Assembly (NCBI RefSeq): GCF_000004075.3
Contig: NC_026657.2
Location: 36,566,732 to 36,630,731 of the forward strand
DNA: 64,000 nucleotides
Direction: 5' to 3'
Origin: Cucumis sativus
Taxonomy: Eukaryota > Streptophyta > Magnoliopsida > Cucurbitales > Cucurbitaceae
The notes below the pieces were generated by a model. The model was given only the letters and a program-made list of their open reading frames with translations, did not search any database and had not been told where the DNA came from. Below, in pieces: positions 25,455-37,202 of this stretch; within the stretch, counting starts at the first letter, position 1; each line of letters begins with the position of its first letter. The position numbers and the translations under genes are program-made.

Positions 25455-26258
25455 TGTCACATCCTAAACCGCAATACGACCTAAACGCAGAATTAATGGG
25501 AATAAGATGTGCTTTAGTTACAACCTTAAAATTTCTTATCGACTAATTTAACCTCAATTCCTTTTAAACTACCAATAGAAAACATAATGCAACAGAAGTT
25601 GTATCGAACGCCAAACACATTCAAAGACATCCTTAATGCGATCAATTTAGCAAAAATTTACACTTTATTAATAACAGACGTTTAGATGAACATAAGTTAC
25701 AACACTTTGATTTAAAGTTACATTAAATAAACTCTTAAAAGTCTAGTAGCTTTCTCATCTCCCCGCAAATCCTTCAACATACTTGGCATAAACATCTGAT
25801 TCTAGAAGATAGATTTTGAACAAAATATGAGTCTAAATGACTTAGTGAGCTTTTATGAAATCATTTTCGCAATGCTATTTGATAAATCCTTTTTAATAGT
25901 CATGCTTAAAGTCTTAATCTTACATGTTAACCCTTGTAAAACTAGATTTGACATCTTCTCGCTAAACATTTCTTCTCGCCTAATACCATTCTACAAATAA
26001 CTTCAACCACTTAACAGCTTCCCAAGGTCTTATCGCATAACTTCTTTCTCGCGAACTATACCAATTTTTCTCACAAAGACTTTTTCTCTTGTGAGTGTTT
26101 AGACTTAGAGGTCTTACCACAAAGCCTTCTTGTGGACTGCCTTACCATAAGCTCCTTGTCACGTACTAAAACTAAAATATCTTCTTGTCCAAAACGCCAA
26201 GTTACATACTAAGTCAAAATTTTATCTTATAACTTTTAATTTAGGTTCAGGTCTTACA
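25455..26258 (-). repeat. 5' LTR of the gypsy element
   Basis: 804 bases bounded by TG (TGTCACATCC on the plus strand) and CA (GGTCTTACA), directly next to the primer-binding site. Its right 363 bases match the other LTR. No target-site duplication can be checked because the partner LTR's outer edge is lost. Confidence 0.8.
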
Positions 26259-27226
26259 ATAGGAAGGTTTTTGACCGATGGTGTTCTCAATTTGGTGATT
26301 TGTAGATTTAGAGACTTCAACGAGAGTTACTCTATTCTATAATTCTCTAGCTAATCTATAATTTTTTTAAGCATGCTTAACCTTAGTTTAAATTATAAGA
26401 AAATTTGTTTATGTAATTGTTTGCCAATGTACGGTATTTTAAGTTTGCAATTAAATTGAAAAGTTCTCTGGAAAATTTTCCACTGCCAAAAGCTTTAATC
26501 TCTTCATAGTAGAACTGATGTAACTTGCTAATAAATGCGTTGAGTTTGCTCTGCATAACCGCAACTTGGCGAAAGAGTGTGGTATCTTGAGCATAGAAAA
26601 GGGGGTACAAAGATGTAATATAACATGAAAATTGGTTTTGTGAGATGCTCATGATATATGCAAAATGCATACTTGCTGTATGAAATATGATTAAAGGATT
26701 GAAAAAAGACGATTTCATTTGCGAAAAGTTTTTTATAAAATTGAGATGGTTTTCATTTAAATTCAATACTTTATTGATTAAATTATATATTGTTTACTGC
26801 CTGATTTGACGAAATGATCATAATGCGTTAAGGTAACTTTGATTTGTCAAAGGTATTGATAAAAGATTACACTCACTAGACGTTTTTGTCTAACCTTTCA
26901 TCTAATGTATATGGTTTTTTTGAGAGAAATCTTGAATTAATTAATTCAAGGTTTGAATTATCAACGAAGTTCTCTTGTTTCATTTGAGTTCAATTCCATG
27001 TTTAAGCTTGTTGGTTGCATTTAATTCTGCTCAATTACTAGGCATCCTGTCGATTATCTCGCGAGAGACTCAAGTAGAATATCTAGGCAGTCACGTCTTC
27101 ACTTGGTTGCATAAAGGAACTTTTGGAGTGGGACGTGACAGCTGTAATAACAAGTTTATTGATGTTAGTTGCCAATCGACATCATATCTCTATAATTATT
27201 TGTTTTAAACCGACATTAAAACCTAG

Positions 27227-27239
27227 TTTTGTTGTAGTG
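27227..27239 (-). mobile_element. CACTA-type transposon terminus
   Basis: The minus strand begins CACTACAACAAAA, the terminal motif of plant CACTA (EnSpm) elements. It is followed by TTTTAATGTCGGTTTAAAAC, typical subterminal sequence of non-autonomous members. I could not find the partner end. Confidence 0.45.
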
Positions 27240-27534
27240 AGTATGAATGATTTAAATTGTTCAAAAACAAATTTTAATAATATGAAAACATTATATTTAA
27301 AAATATAAAAGTTAAATCTTAAAGCTATAATAAGAATAATTTTAACAATATGAAAATCACACCAAACCTATGCCACATCTTGTCAAGGACAGTGGTGAAT
27401 AGACTGAACACAAGGAAAAGTCCAAGCAACAGTGAGCACAGCGTAAGTGTAATTTTCAAGAACAATCAGCAAAGGGCAAATGAAAATATCAGAAGGATCG
27501 GTTGGGTTAGGAGTGTTTTATACGAATCTCTCTT

Positions 27535-27560
27535 TCTTCCGATCTCTGTATTTATACCCT
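27535..27560 (-). promoter_or_regulatory. Minus-strand TATA box, LTR-like context
   Basis: On the minus strand CTAGGGTATAAATACAGAG is a near-ideal plant TATA box, followed by purine-rich leader-like sequence. No gene follows leftward, so it is probably a remnant LTR promoter pointing away from P450 copy 4. Confidence 0.35.
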
Positions 27561-27827
27561 AGTCTTATTCTCTTGAGATCAGGCAAGTAAAATCGTCAAG
27601 AAAATAATACCCAGAATTATAATCTCTAAGTTTCAATTCATCTTTAGCAACGGTATTCCCTCTGTCCCCTTTCATTTTCTGTTATTATCATTTCCTCACC
27701 ACCTCTAATGTTGCCCAGAAACTCTGCAAATTTCTGGAACACTCTATTTCTTTAAGCAAACCAATGTGAATTATCCCACACTTTTAAACGCCACAACACA
27801 ATAAACCCTACCACCCCACTAATCTAA

Positions 27828-29778
27828 ATGGAATTACAATTCTCAGCTTCATTCTCCTCTCCCAAAATAATGATCTCTATGTCTCTATTTATTCTCATAT
27901 TCTTTCTCTATACTCTCTTCTGGCTTTTAAATCTTACATCATTATTCACGTCTCAACGTCGTAAAAACAACCTCCAGCCACTCCCAGTAGCCCGCGGCGC
28001 CTGGCCGGTGATCGGCCACCTTCATCTCCTAAGCTCGTCTGAACCAGGCCACAAAACCTTGGGCAAAATGGCAGATTCCAATGGACCAATTTTCACATTG
28101 AAATTGGGTATCCATAGAGCAATAGTCGTGAGCAATTGGGAAATTGCACAAGAGTGTTTAACTACAAACGACATAATATTTGCATCACGCCCTAAACTTA
28201 CTTCCGCAAAGCTACTAGGCTATAATAATTCAATGTTTGGCCTTGCGCAATACGGCCCTTTCTGGCGTCACATGCGCAAAGTAGTCTCTCTTGAACTCCT
28301 CTCCACTCATCGTCTCCAACAATTTCAACCCATCAGAATATCTGAAATCCAGAGTTCCATCAACAAGCTATACCAGTTATGTACCAAAGAGAAACCGTTG
28401 GTGGAGATGAAGGCGTGGTTCGAAGACATAACACTCAATATCATGTTCAAAATCATCTTCGGAAAGCGATTCACCGACGATTTAAAAGGAGATCAAGATC
28501 ATCGAAAGACGTTCAGGAATTTAATGGAGTTATTTGGAGTGTTTGTACCATCTGATTCGTTACCGTTTTTGAGTTGGTTGGATTTGGGAGGATATGAAAA
28601 GGCTATGAAAACGACATCAAAAGTCTTAGACGAGGTGTTTGATAAATGGCTTGAAGAACATCGTCAAAGGAAAATTGAAAACAATGATAATGGTGCAGAG
28701 GACTTCATGGATGTGATGCTTTCTATCATTAAAGATGATGATGAACAACTTTCTGGCTATGTTGGCGATTCAGTCATAAAGGCTAATTGTTTGGTAAGTA
28801 CATGTTTACTTGTTCAAATATCCAATCATCTTTTTTTCAACTACGACTACAGATACAATTACATGTTTTAAATGGTATGGTCATAGATGATACATGTTTT
28901 AAATGGACTTCATTTGATACATATATTAACCATATTTCATTATGTACTTGAAATTGGAAAACTTACTATAGGTTACTTAGCTTTTTAAAAAAATTAAAAA
29001 TGATAACTGTGTGAGGATGATGGTAGGAATTGTAGTCATAGAAATTTTGAATTTCAATTTGACAAATCGTTTAAACTAATTCTTTTTTTTAAAAAAAAAT
29101 GATTTGAATGTCAATTTGTAATCCTAAATTTGCTTGAAATTAAAACTTATGTAGGCTATGATATTGGCTGGATCTGATACTACTACAACAACAATGACAT
29201 GGACTCTTTCTTTACTTCTAAACAATCAAGAAACACTTAAAAAAGCTCAGATTGAGTTGGAAGAACAAGTTGGGAGACAAAAACAGGTGACAGAATCCGA
29301 TGTCAAAAATTTAATATATCTCCAAGCTATTGTGAAGGAATCTTTACGTCTTTATCCTGCTTTACCAATCTCAATCCCTCATGAATCTACTGAAGATTGT
29401 TCTATTTTTGGCTACCATATCCCCTCAAGAACACGCCTAATAGTAAATATTCAAAAGCTCCAAAGAGATCCTCTTGTTTGGGAGGAACCTAATGAATTTC
29501 GGCCAGAAAGATTTCTAACAACTCATAAAGACTTCGATGTTAGAGGTCAAAATCCTCAATTGATTCCATTTGGAAATGGTCGAAGGATGTGTCCTGGTAC
29601 ATCTTTTGCCTTCCAAATTATTCATCTTACGCTTGCAAATCTACTTCATGGATTTGAAATTGATAGACCATCAAAGGATTTACTTGATATGGAAGAGAGT
29701 GTTGGACTGACCAGTACTAAGAAATCTCCACTCGAGGTTGTTTTAACTCCACGGTTGCCTGCTCTAGGTTCCCATTGA
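27828..29778 (+). CDS. CYP82-family cytochrome P450, copy 4
   Basis: Exons are 27828-28793 and 29155-29778, with a 361-base phase-0 intron, giving 529 aa. A strong N-terminal anchor (MISMSLFILIFFLYTLFWLL region) is followed by hinge LQPLPVARGAWPVIGHLHLL, C-helix WRHMR, I-helix AGSDTT (327-332), K-helix ESLR (384-387), PERF and haem loop FGNGRRMCPG with Cys468. It shares the LQP hinge and GYNNSMF motif with copies 5 and 6, so it heads the second sub-block. All usual catalytic features are intact. Substrate unknown. Confidence 0.95.
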
Positions 29779-30367
29779 TTTGGCCAAGTGACGGAAAAGA
29801 AACTATAAATGTAACTTCACTATTGTATATATAGACATGTGGTTTTGATAATAATAAAACATCCTATTCTATCAGATTTTTTTTTTTATTTAAAATTGAT
29901 TTTTTTTTCTAAAATGATATAAATAAGTGAAAAGTGATATTAGATCATTTTATTTAAAATAAATTAATTTCTTTAAATGGATTTGTTTTTTATTTTTTAA
30001 AATGATAAAAATGAGATATTATAAGATATTATGATATTACTAATATTTTTTACCGAAATAAAAGTAGATGGCTACACGGACCGTTAATAAATTATCCATT
30101 TTCTGTATCTGGAAGGTATAACAATATCATCAAATGCCTTCTCTTCATACAAGTACACATTAATCTTCCCATGTCCAATCTGTCATATCGTATTACCACA
30201 AGTGGCACTAGCACAAAACCAAAGAAGTATAAGAGAATCACAAAACCATTTGATGTGAGTGAATTATTCCCCAACAAAACCTTTCAAAGCTTTTGCTGCC
30301 ATCTAAACAATACAAGCAGCATGTAATTACACAAAAACACATATAAACTATTTGAAAGAACAATTAC
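29779..30367. other. Intergenic DNA with a possible gene-fragment exon
   Basis: On the minus strand about 30173-30098 reads HGKINVYLYEEKAFDDIVIP and onward without a stop, and may be a third exon of the fragment at 30.4-31.1 kb. I do not recognise this piece. The rest is AT-rich 3' flank of copy 4. Confidence 0.3.
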
Positions 30368-31119
30368 CCACCATACGGAAGAACTAGAAGCCTTTTCTCT
30401 TTTTGACTCAGTGAAGCGACTTTGATGGCATTGATTCCGCCTAGACCACAATTACCAACAATTTCTTCAAGTAACAGTGCACCTGGAAGAAAGGGCATAC
30501 ATTATTCTTTTTAGAACATGTGAGAACTCATCAAAGAAAAAAGTTACAAATGGGTAACATAATCCTACTGAATGATTAAAGTTTATAACGTAGGGTTAGA
30601 CACATTCGATCCTACAAAGTAAAGTTCATACAAAAAGTGAGAGATGTCCCAAAAATTAATTTTTAAGTCAGAGTAACTCACAAGAAAATACAAAATGAAG
30701 TATTAGCTAGTCACACTAGATTCTTCTAGTTTTACTTGTGCCCTCCTATGTTCTGTTAATTAACCCAACTACCAATTTTGATTAAAGATTTGCTTTATTT
30801 AGCCAAGAAAAGTAGATCATTAAAAATTGCATTCTTAGATGGGAAATCCAAAGTGGCTTTCACCACTGAGGCTATTCTCAAGGTCAATATTTTATTAGAT
30901 CATATCCAACTTGTAATCTGAATATTCTTTAACTTGTATAAAAATTCAAATCCTTTTCTCTTGAACTATATAAAATTCAAATTTTATGTACCGGAAATTT
31001 CAACAACCAAATCACTTAACAATAATAAATCAAGAACCATAAGGAAAAATAAGCATACCTGAAACACAACAGCTAAAGGTGCCATCATCCTCGTCTGCAA
31101 CAAATTGATTGGAATCCAT
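30368..31119 (-). pseudogene. Gene fragment resembling importin-9 (two exons)
   Basis: Minus strand. Piece 1 (31119-31059) reads MDSNQFVADEDDGTFSCCVS and ends at a good donor (CAG|GTATGC). Piece 2 (30482-30368) follows a CTTCCAG acceptor in the right phase and reads GALLLEEIVGNCGLGGINAI, then about 19 more open codons to a GTAATT donor. The combined NQFVADEDDGTFSC-VSGALLLEE pattern resembles the karyopherin importin-9 (nuclear import of histones and ribosomal proteins). That protein is about 1,000 aa, so only a scrap is present. It is in reverse orientation between P450 copies 4 and 5. The identity is from memory of the motif; the splice-consistent frame is seen directly. Confidence 0.5.
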
Positions 31120-33050
31120 TGACCACAAATCAATCTATTACATGTAAATTTTAGAATAGCTCTAAATTAAAAGTGTTGAGCAATGACATCATGAAAAGTC
31201 GCCAACAGAATAGGTCCACTGATTTAGGTATACAATATCAAAGAAAAATAGAAAGTTAGAAGTGAAAAGTGTTGGAGAAGTTGAGAGTTCCACGTTAAAA
31301 ATTTCTGAGAAGACTCCATATAAAATAGATGGACTACTCTTCTCCAATTGATTTTGAGATAAAACCATCATACTATCAAAATTTAATATGGTAAAACCAA
31401 GAAACTCATACGGATAGATGGGCTATACTTCTCCCAAGATGTAACCCTATACTATTAAAATTTAACCAAAAAACTGATACCTATATACTTAATTGTTAAA
31501 AACAAAATGGTCATTAAATTCGACTTTGCAAAGTTTAATGATCAAATTCGAGACTATAAGACGAGCTCGGAACGCGGGAGTAAACGTGCATTTCTAGTCC
31601 ATAAACAGAAGCACTTTTGCAAAAATTATATTTTCGTTTCCAAAACTCCTTAATAAATTCAATAACGTATTTAAGTTTGAAAGAACTTAAAACTCAATTC
31701 GTTACCAAGTGGGTATGTTTTCTAAGAACTGCTAACCAACTGATTTCAATTAAATAGGCTTTTACTCATTAACTTTGTTTGAATTAATTTACCACAAATT
31801 CATTATAAAATAAGTTTAAATCAACCTTAAAATTCTCTCAAAAAAATTTATTACTTTCATATTATCTCAAAACATTTATTATATTCATTTTCATACCATA
31901 TTATCTTCATTTTCACTGGTTGTACTAAAAAAAAAATTTAGTTTTGGTTTAAACCTCTACTGCTACTGCTACTGCTAGATGCCCAATTGTTATCCTTCTT
32001 CCTAGTTTTCTTTTCCCTACACAAACCTCTATGTTTTGCGTTTATTTTCACTTTTTTTCTTTTTATGTCTTACTCTTTATATTTTTCTCAAGCAAATTAA
32101 TGTTTAGATGTAATCATATTTGTCTTCATATTACATAGAAATCAGCCGAAACTTGGATCATATTTGTGTGGATATGTGATATTTTGATTGTTATATTTTA
32201 TATGTGATTGAAATGTACTCTCCAATAGATAAAATTGTGTTAAATTTAATCAGTATTAGAAGACAAAAAAAACTTTTTGGTTCTTTATCAAAAAGTTAGG
32301 CCAAAAAACTCAACTTGGAGTGAATTGTCAATACATATCCGACAAGTAGTAGAGTAAAATTCAAAATCAAATTTGTATCTTTGAAAATTCTGGTTATGAA
32401 ATATAGTTTTAATTATTATATGGAAAATTGCGACAAAAATATTAAGAAAAAACAGCTCATAACACCTATTTTTTGCATATTCGCAAAAGTAGTGATATTA
32501 GACCGTAATCATAGGGCTATCAGACAGTAATCATAGAGTTATCAGCTTTTAAATCTACTACTTTTATAATTTAGAAAATGTAGTAACATAGATCTTATTA
32601 TCATAATTTTTTTTTTGGTAATTGTAATGGATGACCATTTCATGAATAATAATTAAGGATATAACAACATTTAAAAAATTGCAAATATAGCAAAACTATC
32701 GTTGATAGACTTGTATCACTAATAAACTCATATGATTTATCGGTGATAGACCAATTTTTACAACATGGTTAAATTTTAGTATAACAGTTTATAAACAGCC
32801 CAAACAAGACATTTTATATGAGAGGCTAACCAAACCATTGAATATCATTTTGTTTTTAGTAATTATGAAAAGGTTAACATCACTTTTTTATATTGAAAAT
32901 TAACAAGACCTATGGTTTTCGCTTTCAAAGTTAATTTTAATTATATAAAGATTGTATTTAAAAGTGTTGCATCAAACCCTAAACCGATTTTGAGTGAATA
33001 AAAAGTGATCCGAAATATGATAAAATTAATTTTCAGTAGTGATATAAATT
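31120..33050. other. Intergenic DNA upstream of P450 copy 5
   Basis: AT-rich, no gene supported. A short MITE-like palindrome is listed at 32.67 kb. Confidence 0.4.
32671..32764. repeat. Short palindromic MITE-like repeat (ATAGCAAAAT family)
   Basis: AATTGCAAATATAGCAAAAC then TATCGTTGATAGACTTG on the left, and ATCGGTGATAGACCAATTTT on the right, in inverted arrangement. Same family as the copies at 12.8, 13.1, 34.5, 45.0 and 46.0 kb. Confidence 0.55.
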
Positions 33051-33052
33051 GA

Positions 33053-33068
33053 GATATATATATATATG
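33053..33068 (+). promoter_or_regulatory. Possible TATA box of P450 copy 5
   Basis: GATATATATATATATG ends about 50 bases before the start codon, with the CA-rich leader ACACCACAAAAAAAACTC between. Simple AT repeats are common here, so this is only a weak call. Confidence 0.3.
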
Positions 33069-33116
33069 TATGAATATTAATTCTCACTGTAGACACCACA
33101 AAAAAAACTCTCACTA

Positions 33117-35658
33117 ATGGAACCGCTGTTTGCTTTAGTATCCTCTCCCCATACTGGAGTTGGAATAATGATGGCTGTATTTCTCTTTATACTGTTTTCC
33201 TTTGTTCTCTTCAGAATATTATCCAGTTCCCAACATGGGAAGAAACTGCAACCACCTGAAGCCGGTGGTGCCTGGCCGGTGATCGGTCATCTTCATCTAC
33301 TAGGTGGGTCGGAACCACAACACAAAGTCTTAGCGGCTATGGCAGATGCTCATGGACCAATTTTTACGTTGAAATTGGGAATGCATAGAGCAGTGGTTGT
33401 AAGCAATTGGGAAATAGCAAAAGAGTGCTTTACTACAAATGACAGAATATTTGCATCTCGCCCCAAACTAACTGCCTCAAAGCTTCTAGGCTATAATAAT
33501 TCCATGTTTGCGTTCAGCGAGTATGGTCCATACTGGCGCCACATGCGCAAAATAGCTGTGCATGGTCTCCTCGCCAGCCACTACATGAAGCAGCAGCTTC
33601 AACTCATCTTAGAATCGGAGATTCAGAGTTCAGTTGGAAAATTATATGATTTATGGGCGAATCACACAAGTAAGAAAAATGATAAGGACAATAAAACCTC
33701 CACAAATCTCTACAATACTATTATCATACTGTCTGTTTTTTGACATAAACGTACCTGTCAAGACTATTTTTTTAAACCTTCTAAAAGGTGTATTCATATT
33801 GTATATTCATTTATCATACACTTCTCGTAACTAATGTGAGGCTTTATTTGCTCTTGACAGAAAGAAGCGAGCAAGCGTTATTATTGGTGGAAATGAATAC
33901 GTGGTTTCAAGACATAACTCTCAACACCATGTTTAGGATGGTGGTTGGAAAGCGATTCTCAACGGATATGGAAGGCAGTGGAAACCAAGATTACCGAAAG
34001 GTGTTTCGGGATTTTGTTAAATTCTTTGCGGATTTTGTTCCGGCGGATTCGTTTCCATTTTTGAGTTGGTTGGATTTGGGAGGATATGAAAAGGCTATGA
34101 AGAAGACGAGTGAGGCGTTGGATGAGGTGTTGGATAAATGGATCAAAGAGAAGAAGAATAATTCAGGTGACCATCAACAAGATTTCATGGACATTCTGCT
34201 TTCAGCTGTTGAAGTGGATGAAGAACTTTCCGACTATGATGGAGACTCGGTCGTAAAAGCTAATTCTTTGGTATGTATTAATCAAACCACACCACCCCTT
34301 CCCTATTATTTCTTCAAATATATATCATATTGATATTATTATTATTATTACTATTATAATATATTTCTTTTTAAAAAAATATTTACGTATTATTATATTC
34401 TATTTAAATATCAAGAACAAGTTGTCTCAATTTATTTTTTTTATTTAAGAAAAAAGATATTTTTAATATATTTTTATGTAACATAACGTTATTTTCAAAT
34501 ATAGGAAAATAAATCAAAATATTTACCAATATAACAAAATATCATTAATAAATATTGATACTATCATTTATCACGTATAGAGTATTGATATAATAGATAT
34601 TGATAGATATCTAATAATTTATTGTTCATAATAAACTATGATATATTTTGTTATATTTATAAATAATTTTAGTAACCTTTTTCATTATTTATTTACACGT
34701 GGAATATGTAAAATTATGAATTGATTTCGCAAGAGTGGTTCCCATGTCTTATAAGGATTGTGAGGTATTGTCATCTCGAGGGATCAGTTTAATATATGAT
34801 CCCCTCAATATTGTGCATTCATGGGTTTAACACTATGTCTAAATTTTGGATTTAATACTTATTTAGGTTTGATAGACTCTATACCATGTTGGTTAAAAAT
34901 GAGCTTATATTCTCACTTCAACAAACTCAATGAAATTTTGGAAACGGCTATTAATTATATATATATATAGGATTTATGAATTAACTTGATTATGAATCAA
35001 TAACTCTATAAATTGGGTTGAAACTTAGTAGAGCATGATATTGGCTGGATCGGATACAACAGCAGCAACAATGATATGGGCTCTTTCCTTACTTGTTAAC
35101 AATGAAGAAGCACTTAAGAAGGTCCAACTTGAATTAGAAGAAAAAGTTGGGAGACAAAGAAAAGTAAAAGCAACAGATTTAAATGATCTAATATATCTCC
35201 AAGCCATTGTGAAGGAAACGTTGCGTTTATATCCTGCAGGACCATTGTCAGTCCCTCATGAATCTACAGAAGATTGCAACATTCTGGGCTACAGTATCTC
35301 TGCAGGGACACGCCTAATAGTAAATCTTCAAAAGCTACAAAGAGATCCACTAGTTTGGAAGGATCCTAATGAATTTAAACCTGAAAGATTTCTAACAGGT
35401 ACAAAAGACTTGGACTTTAAAGGACTAAATAATCCTCAACTGATTCCATTTGGAAGTGGTAGAAGGGCGTGTCCTGGACTGTCGCTCGCTCTCGAAATTA
35501 TGCCTCTAACGCTTGCGAATTTGATTAATGGGTTTGAAATTGGGAGGCCATCAAAGGAACTAATCAACATGGAGGAGTACTTTGAACTTATTAGTGTTAG
35601 AAAAGTTCCACTACAAGTTGTTTTAACTCCACGCCTATCAGCACAAGATTATAAATGA
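33117..35658 (+). CDS. CYP82-family cytochrome P450, copy 5 (three exons)
   Basis: Exons are 33117-33669, 33861-34270 and 35032-35658, giving 529 aa. The last intron (761 bases, phase 0) is at the family position. The first (191 bases, phase 1, donor A|GTAAGA, acceptor TTGACAG) is an extra one, splitting a lysine codon at about residue 185 in the loop before VEMNTWFQDITLN. Without removing it the frame stops at about 33.74 kb; with it removed the protein is full length. Motifs: hinge LQPPEAGGAWPVIGHLHLL, C-helix WRHMR, I-helix AGSDTT (326-331), K-helix ETLR (383-386), KPERF, haem loop FGSGRRACPG with Cys468. One extra residue (GLNNPQ) precedes the haem loop. Substrate unknown. Confidence 0.92.
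33670..33860 (+). other. Extra phase-1 intron in P450 copy 5
   Basis: 191 bases, GTAAGA donor and CTCTTGACAG acceptor, T-rich before the acceptor. At this place copies 1-4 and 6 have uninterrupted coding sequence of variable length between LYELW/C and LVEM. I see no similarity of the intron to the other copies. Confidence 0.8.
34507..34672. repeat. Short palindromic repeat inside the last intron of copy 5
   Basis: AATATTTACCAATATAACAA then TATCATTAATAAATATTGAT on the left, and TATGATATATTTTGTTATAT then TTATAAATAATTTTAG on the right. Same ATAGCAAAAT-type family, more diverged. It accounts for part of the intron's 761 bases. Confidence 0.5.
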
Positions 35659-37110
35659 TTTTGCTATTAATCTAGTAGTGAACTTAATTATTTTTCTTTT
35701 ACTTCAAATATGTAGATCTGGAGGATTTAGAATTGATGGTAAACCATTTTAGCAATGGTTCGTTGATAAGATGTTGTGTGGGTCTTTTTCTGGAAATGCA
35801 TTTAAATTTTATAAAGTATCAAAATGGAAAGATATTTTTGTAAATGTTTCTCTGGAAATGCATTTAAATTTTATCAAAAAATTCAAAACAGACTTCGATT
35901 GAGATATATAATAATGTTTATCAAGCAGGTATTTTGCACGCTACATTTTTATAAATATATTTTGCTTTTCTGAAGTCTGACAATGGATTTATTTTATAGT
36001 TTATTGTAATAATTAAACTTTAGGAGAGACTTTATCCAGATGTGTAACCTGTTGTGGGCATGACATTGGTAGATTTTCGGTATTTATCATTCTCAGTACA
36101 GTGTAACATAAAAGAAAACAGAAAATCTATCTTAGTTGTTGATCTAGGGGATTTGCCATTTGTGATCCTACATAAAATGATCCTATCTCCGACTACAAGA
36201 AGTTGAACTTTTAAATTAAACAAAGCAATACCTTAATTATTAATCAAAACCTAAACCTTAATTACACTGCATGCTTTTGTCCTTTCGAAAATGTCTATCC
36301 AATATAAAAAGAAGAGTCAATTCCTACATAAACATACATCTATAAATTCATCAAGATTTAAAGAGCAGACATATATTAAATAAAAAACGCAGATATAATT
36401 CATTTTAGGTAATTCTTTAGAAATAAAAAATCCTAAGCTAAGAGGTGATCGAAAAAGAAAGAAGATAATAGAATCCCAAGCTAAACGGTGAAAAAGAAGG
36501 AAGAAAAATGAGTTGGATTGCTTCCTCTCTATTCTCCATTTCCTCCAAACCTAAAAACAAAGTTGTATTTATAGAAAAATGCAGAGGCACTACGTGTGTT
36601 ACACCACTTTTACGCAGTGCAGTGCTGCAATGCCTGGCAAGGGCATATCCTCGTATTTTCGCTTCACAGTTTCTGTTGAGTGCTCTTTTTGATCCAAATG
36701 GCATCTAAAACGTTTTGATGGTCTCTTTTACTTCATTTTCTGTCTCATCATTCAAATAAACGTTATGTTATCAGACCTAGTCAACTCAATCAACCAACAA
36801 ATATTGTAAGCCTTTTGGTCTATATATATTGACAAATTCAGCACAAATATAATTAATTGCATTTCCCAACTCAGCTAGCAATCATTGAGGTTAACCCACA
36901 ATCAAGAAATTTTGGTCCTCCAGTAATTCAAGCTTCAATCGAAAAGATAAAAATGAATTCTTTCAAATAACCAATAAACGTACATTCTTACTTCCTTCAA
37001 TTATAAAGTAATCTTTAAAAAATTACAATTTGATTATTTTAATGAAAAGATCGGATCGTGAGAATTAAAAATAAAGGATCAGATCCCATTTTATAGATTT
37101 AATGAACCTT
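35659..37110. other. Intergenic DNA between P450 copies 5 and 6
   Basis: No gene supported. At about 36.56 kb the minus strand has TTTTTCTATAAATACAACTT, a good TATA context with a leader-like sequence, inside a less AT-rich block (36.43-36.72 kb) open on both strands. It resembles a remnant LTR or orphan promoter. Confidence 0.4.
36548..36590 (-). promoter_or_regulatory. Minus-strand TATA box without a recognisable gene
   Basis: CTATAAATAC on the minus strand, followed by AACTTTGTTTTTAGGTTTGG. No conserved coding frame follows leftward toward copy 5, so it is likely a transposon relic. Confidence 0.3.
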
Positions 37111-37124
37111 TTATATATATATAT
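37111..37124 (+). promoter_or_regulatory. Possible TATA box of P450 copy 6
   Basis: CCTTTTATATATATATAT lies about 80-90 bases before the start codon, a normal spacing for a short plant leader. Motif and distance only. Confidence 0.35.
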
Positions 37125-37202
37125 CTGCCATTGGAGTTGAATTTTAAGCAAATAATCTGAAATATTTCAGGCTTCCGGAGAAGGAAAACAGATCAAAATT
37201 AA

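Larger units (their letters stand above)
24030..26258 (-). mobile_element. Decayed Ty3/gypsy LTR retrotransposon, gag only
   Basis: Minus-strand element. Right (5') LTR is 25455-26258. The primer-binding site TGGTATCAGAG (complement of initiator tRNA-Met) is at 25441-25451. Internal DNA is 24393-25454, and the polypurine tract CTTAAGAGGGAAGAAC is at 24393-24408. The left (3') LTR is recognisable at 24030-24392. Just inside the 3' LTR is TTTCGAGGACGCAATTTCTT, the usual sequence before the polypurine tract of plant gypsy elements. The internal part is only about 1.06 kb and holds a gag relic; protease, reverse transcriptase, RNase H and integrase are missing. It cannot move by itself. It sits between the two P450 sub-blocks. 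Confidence 0.85.
26259..27827. other. Upstream region of P450 copy 4, with transposon traces
   Basis: No host gene seen. A CACTA-type end lies at 27227-27239. From about 27340 to 27720 the minus strand looks like an LTR promoter: GGGTATAAATACAGAGATCG followed by AGAAAGAGAGATTCG. The copy 4 promoter must lie in the last few hundred bases. Confidence 0.4.
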
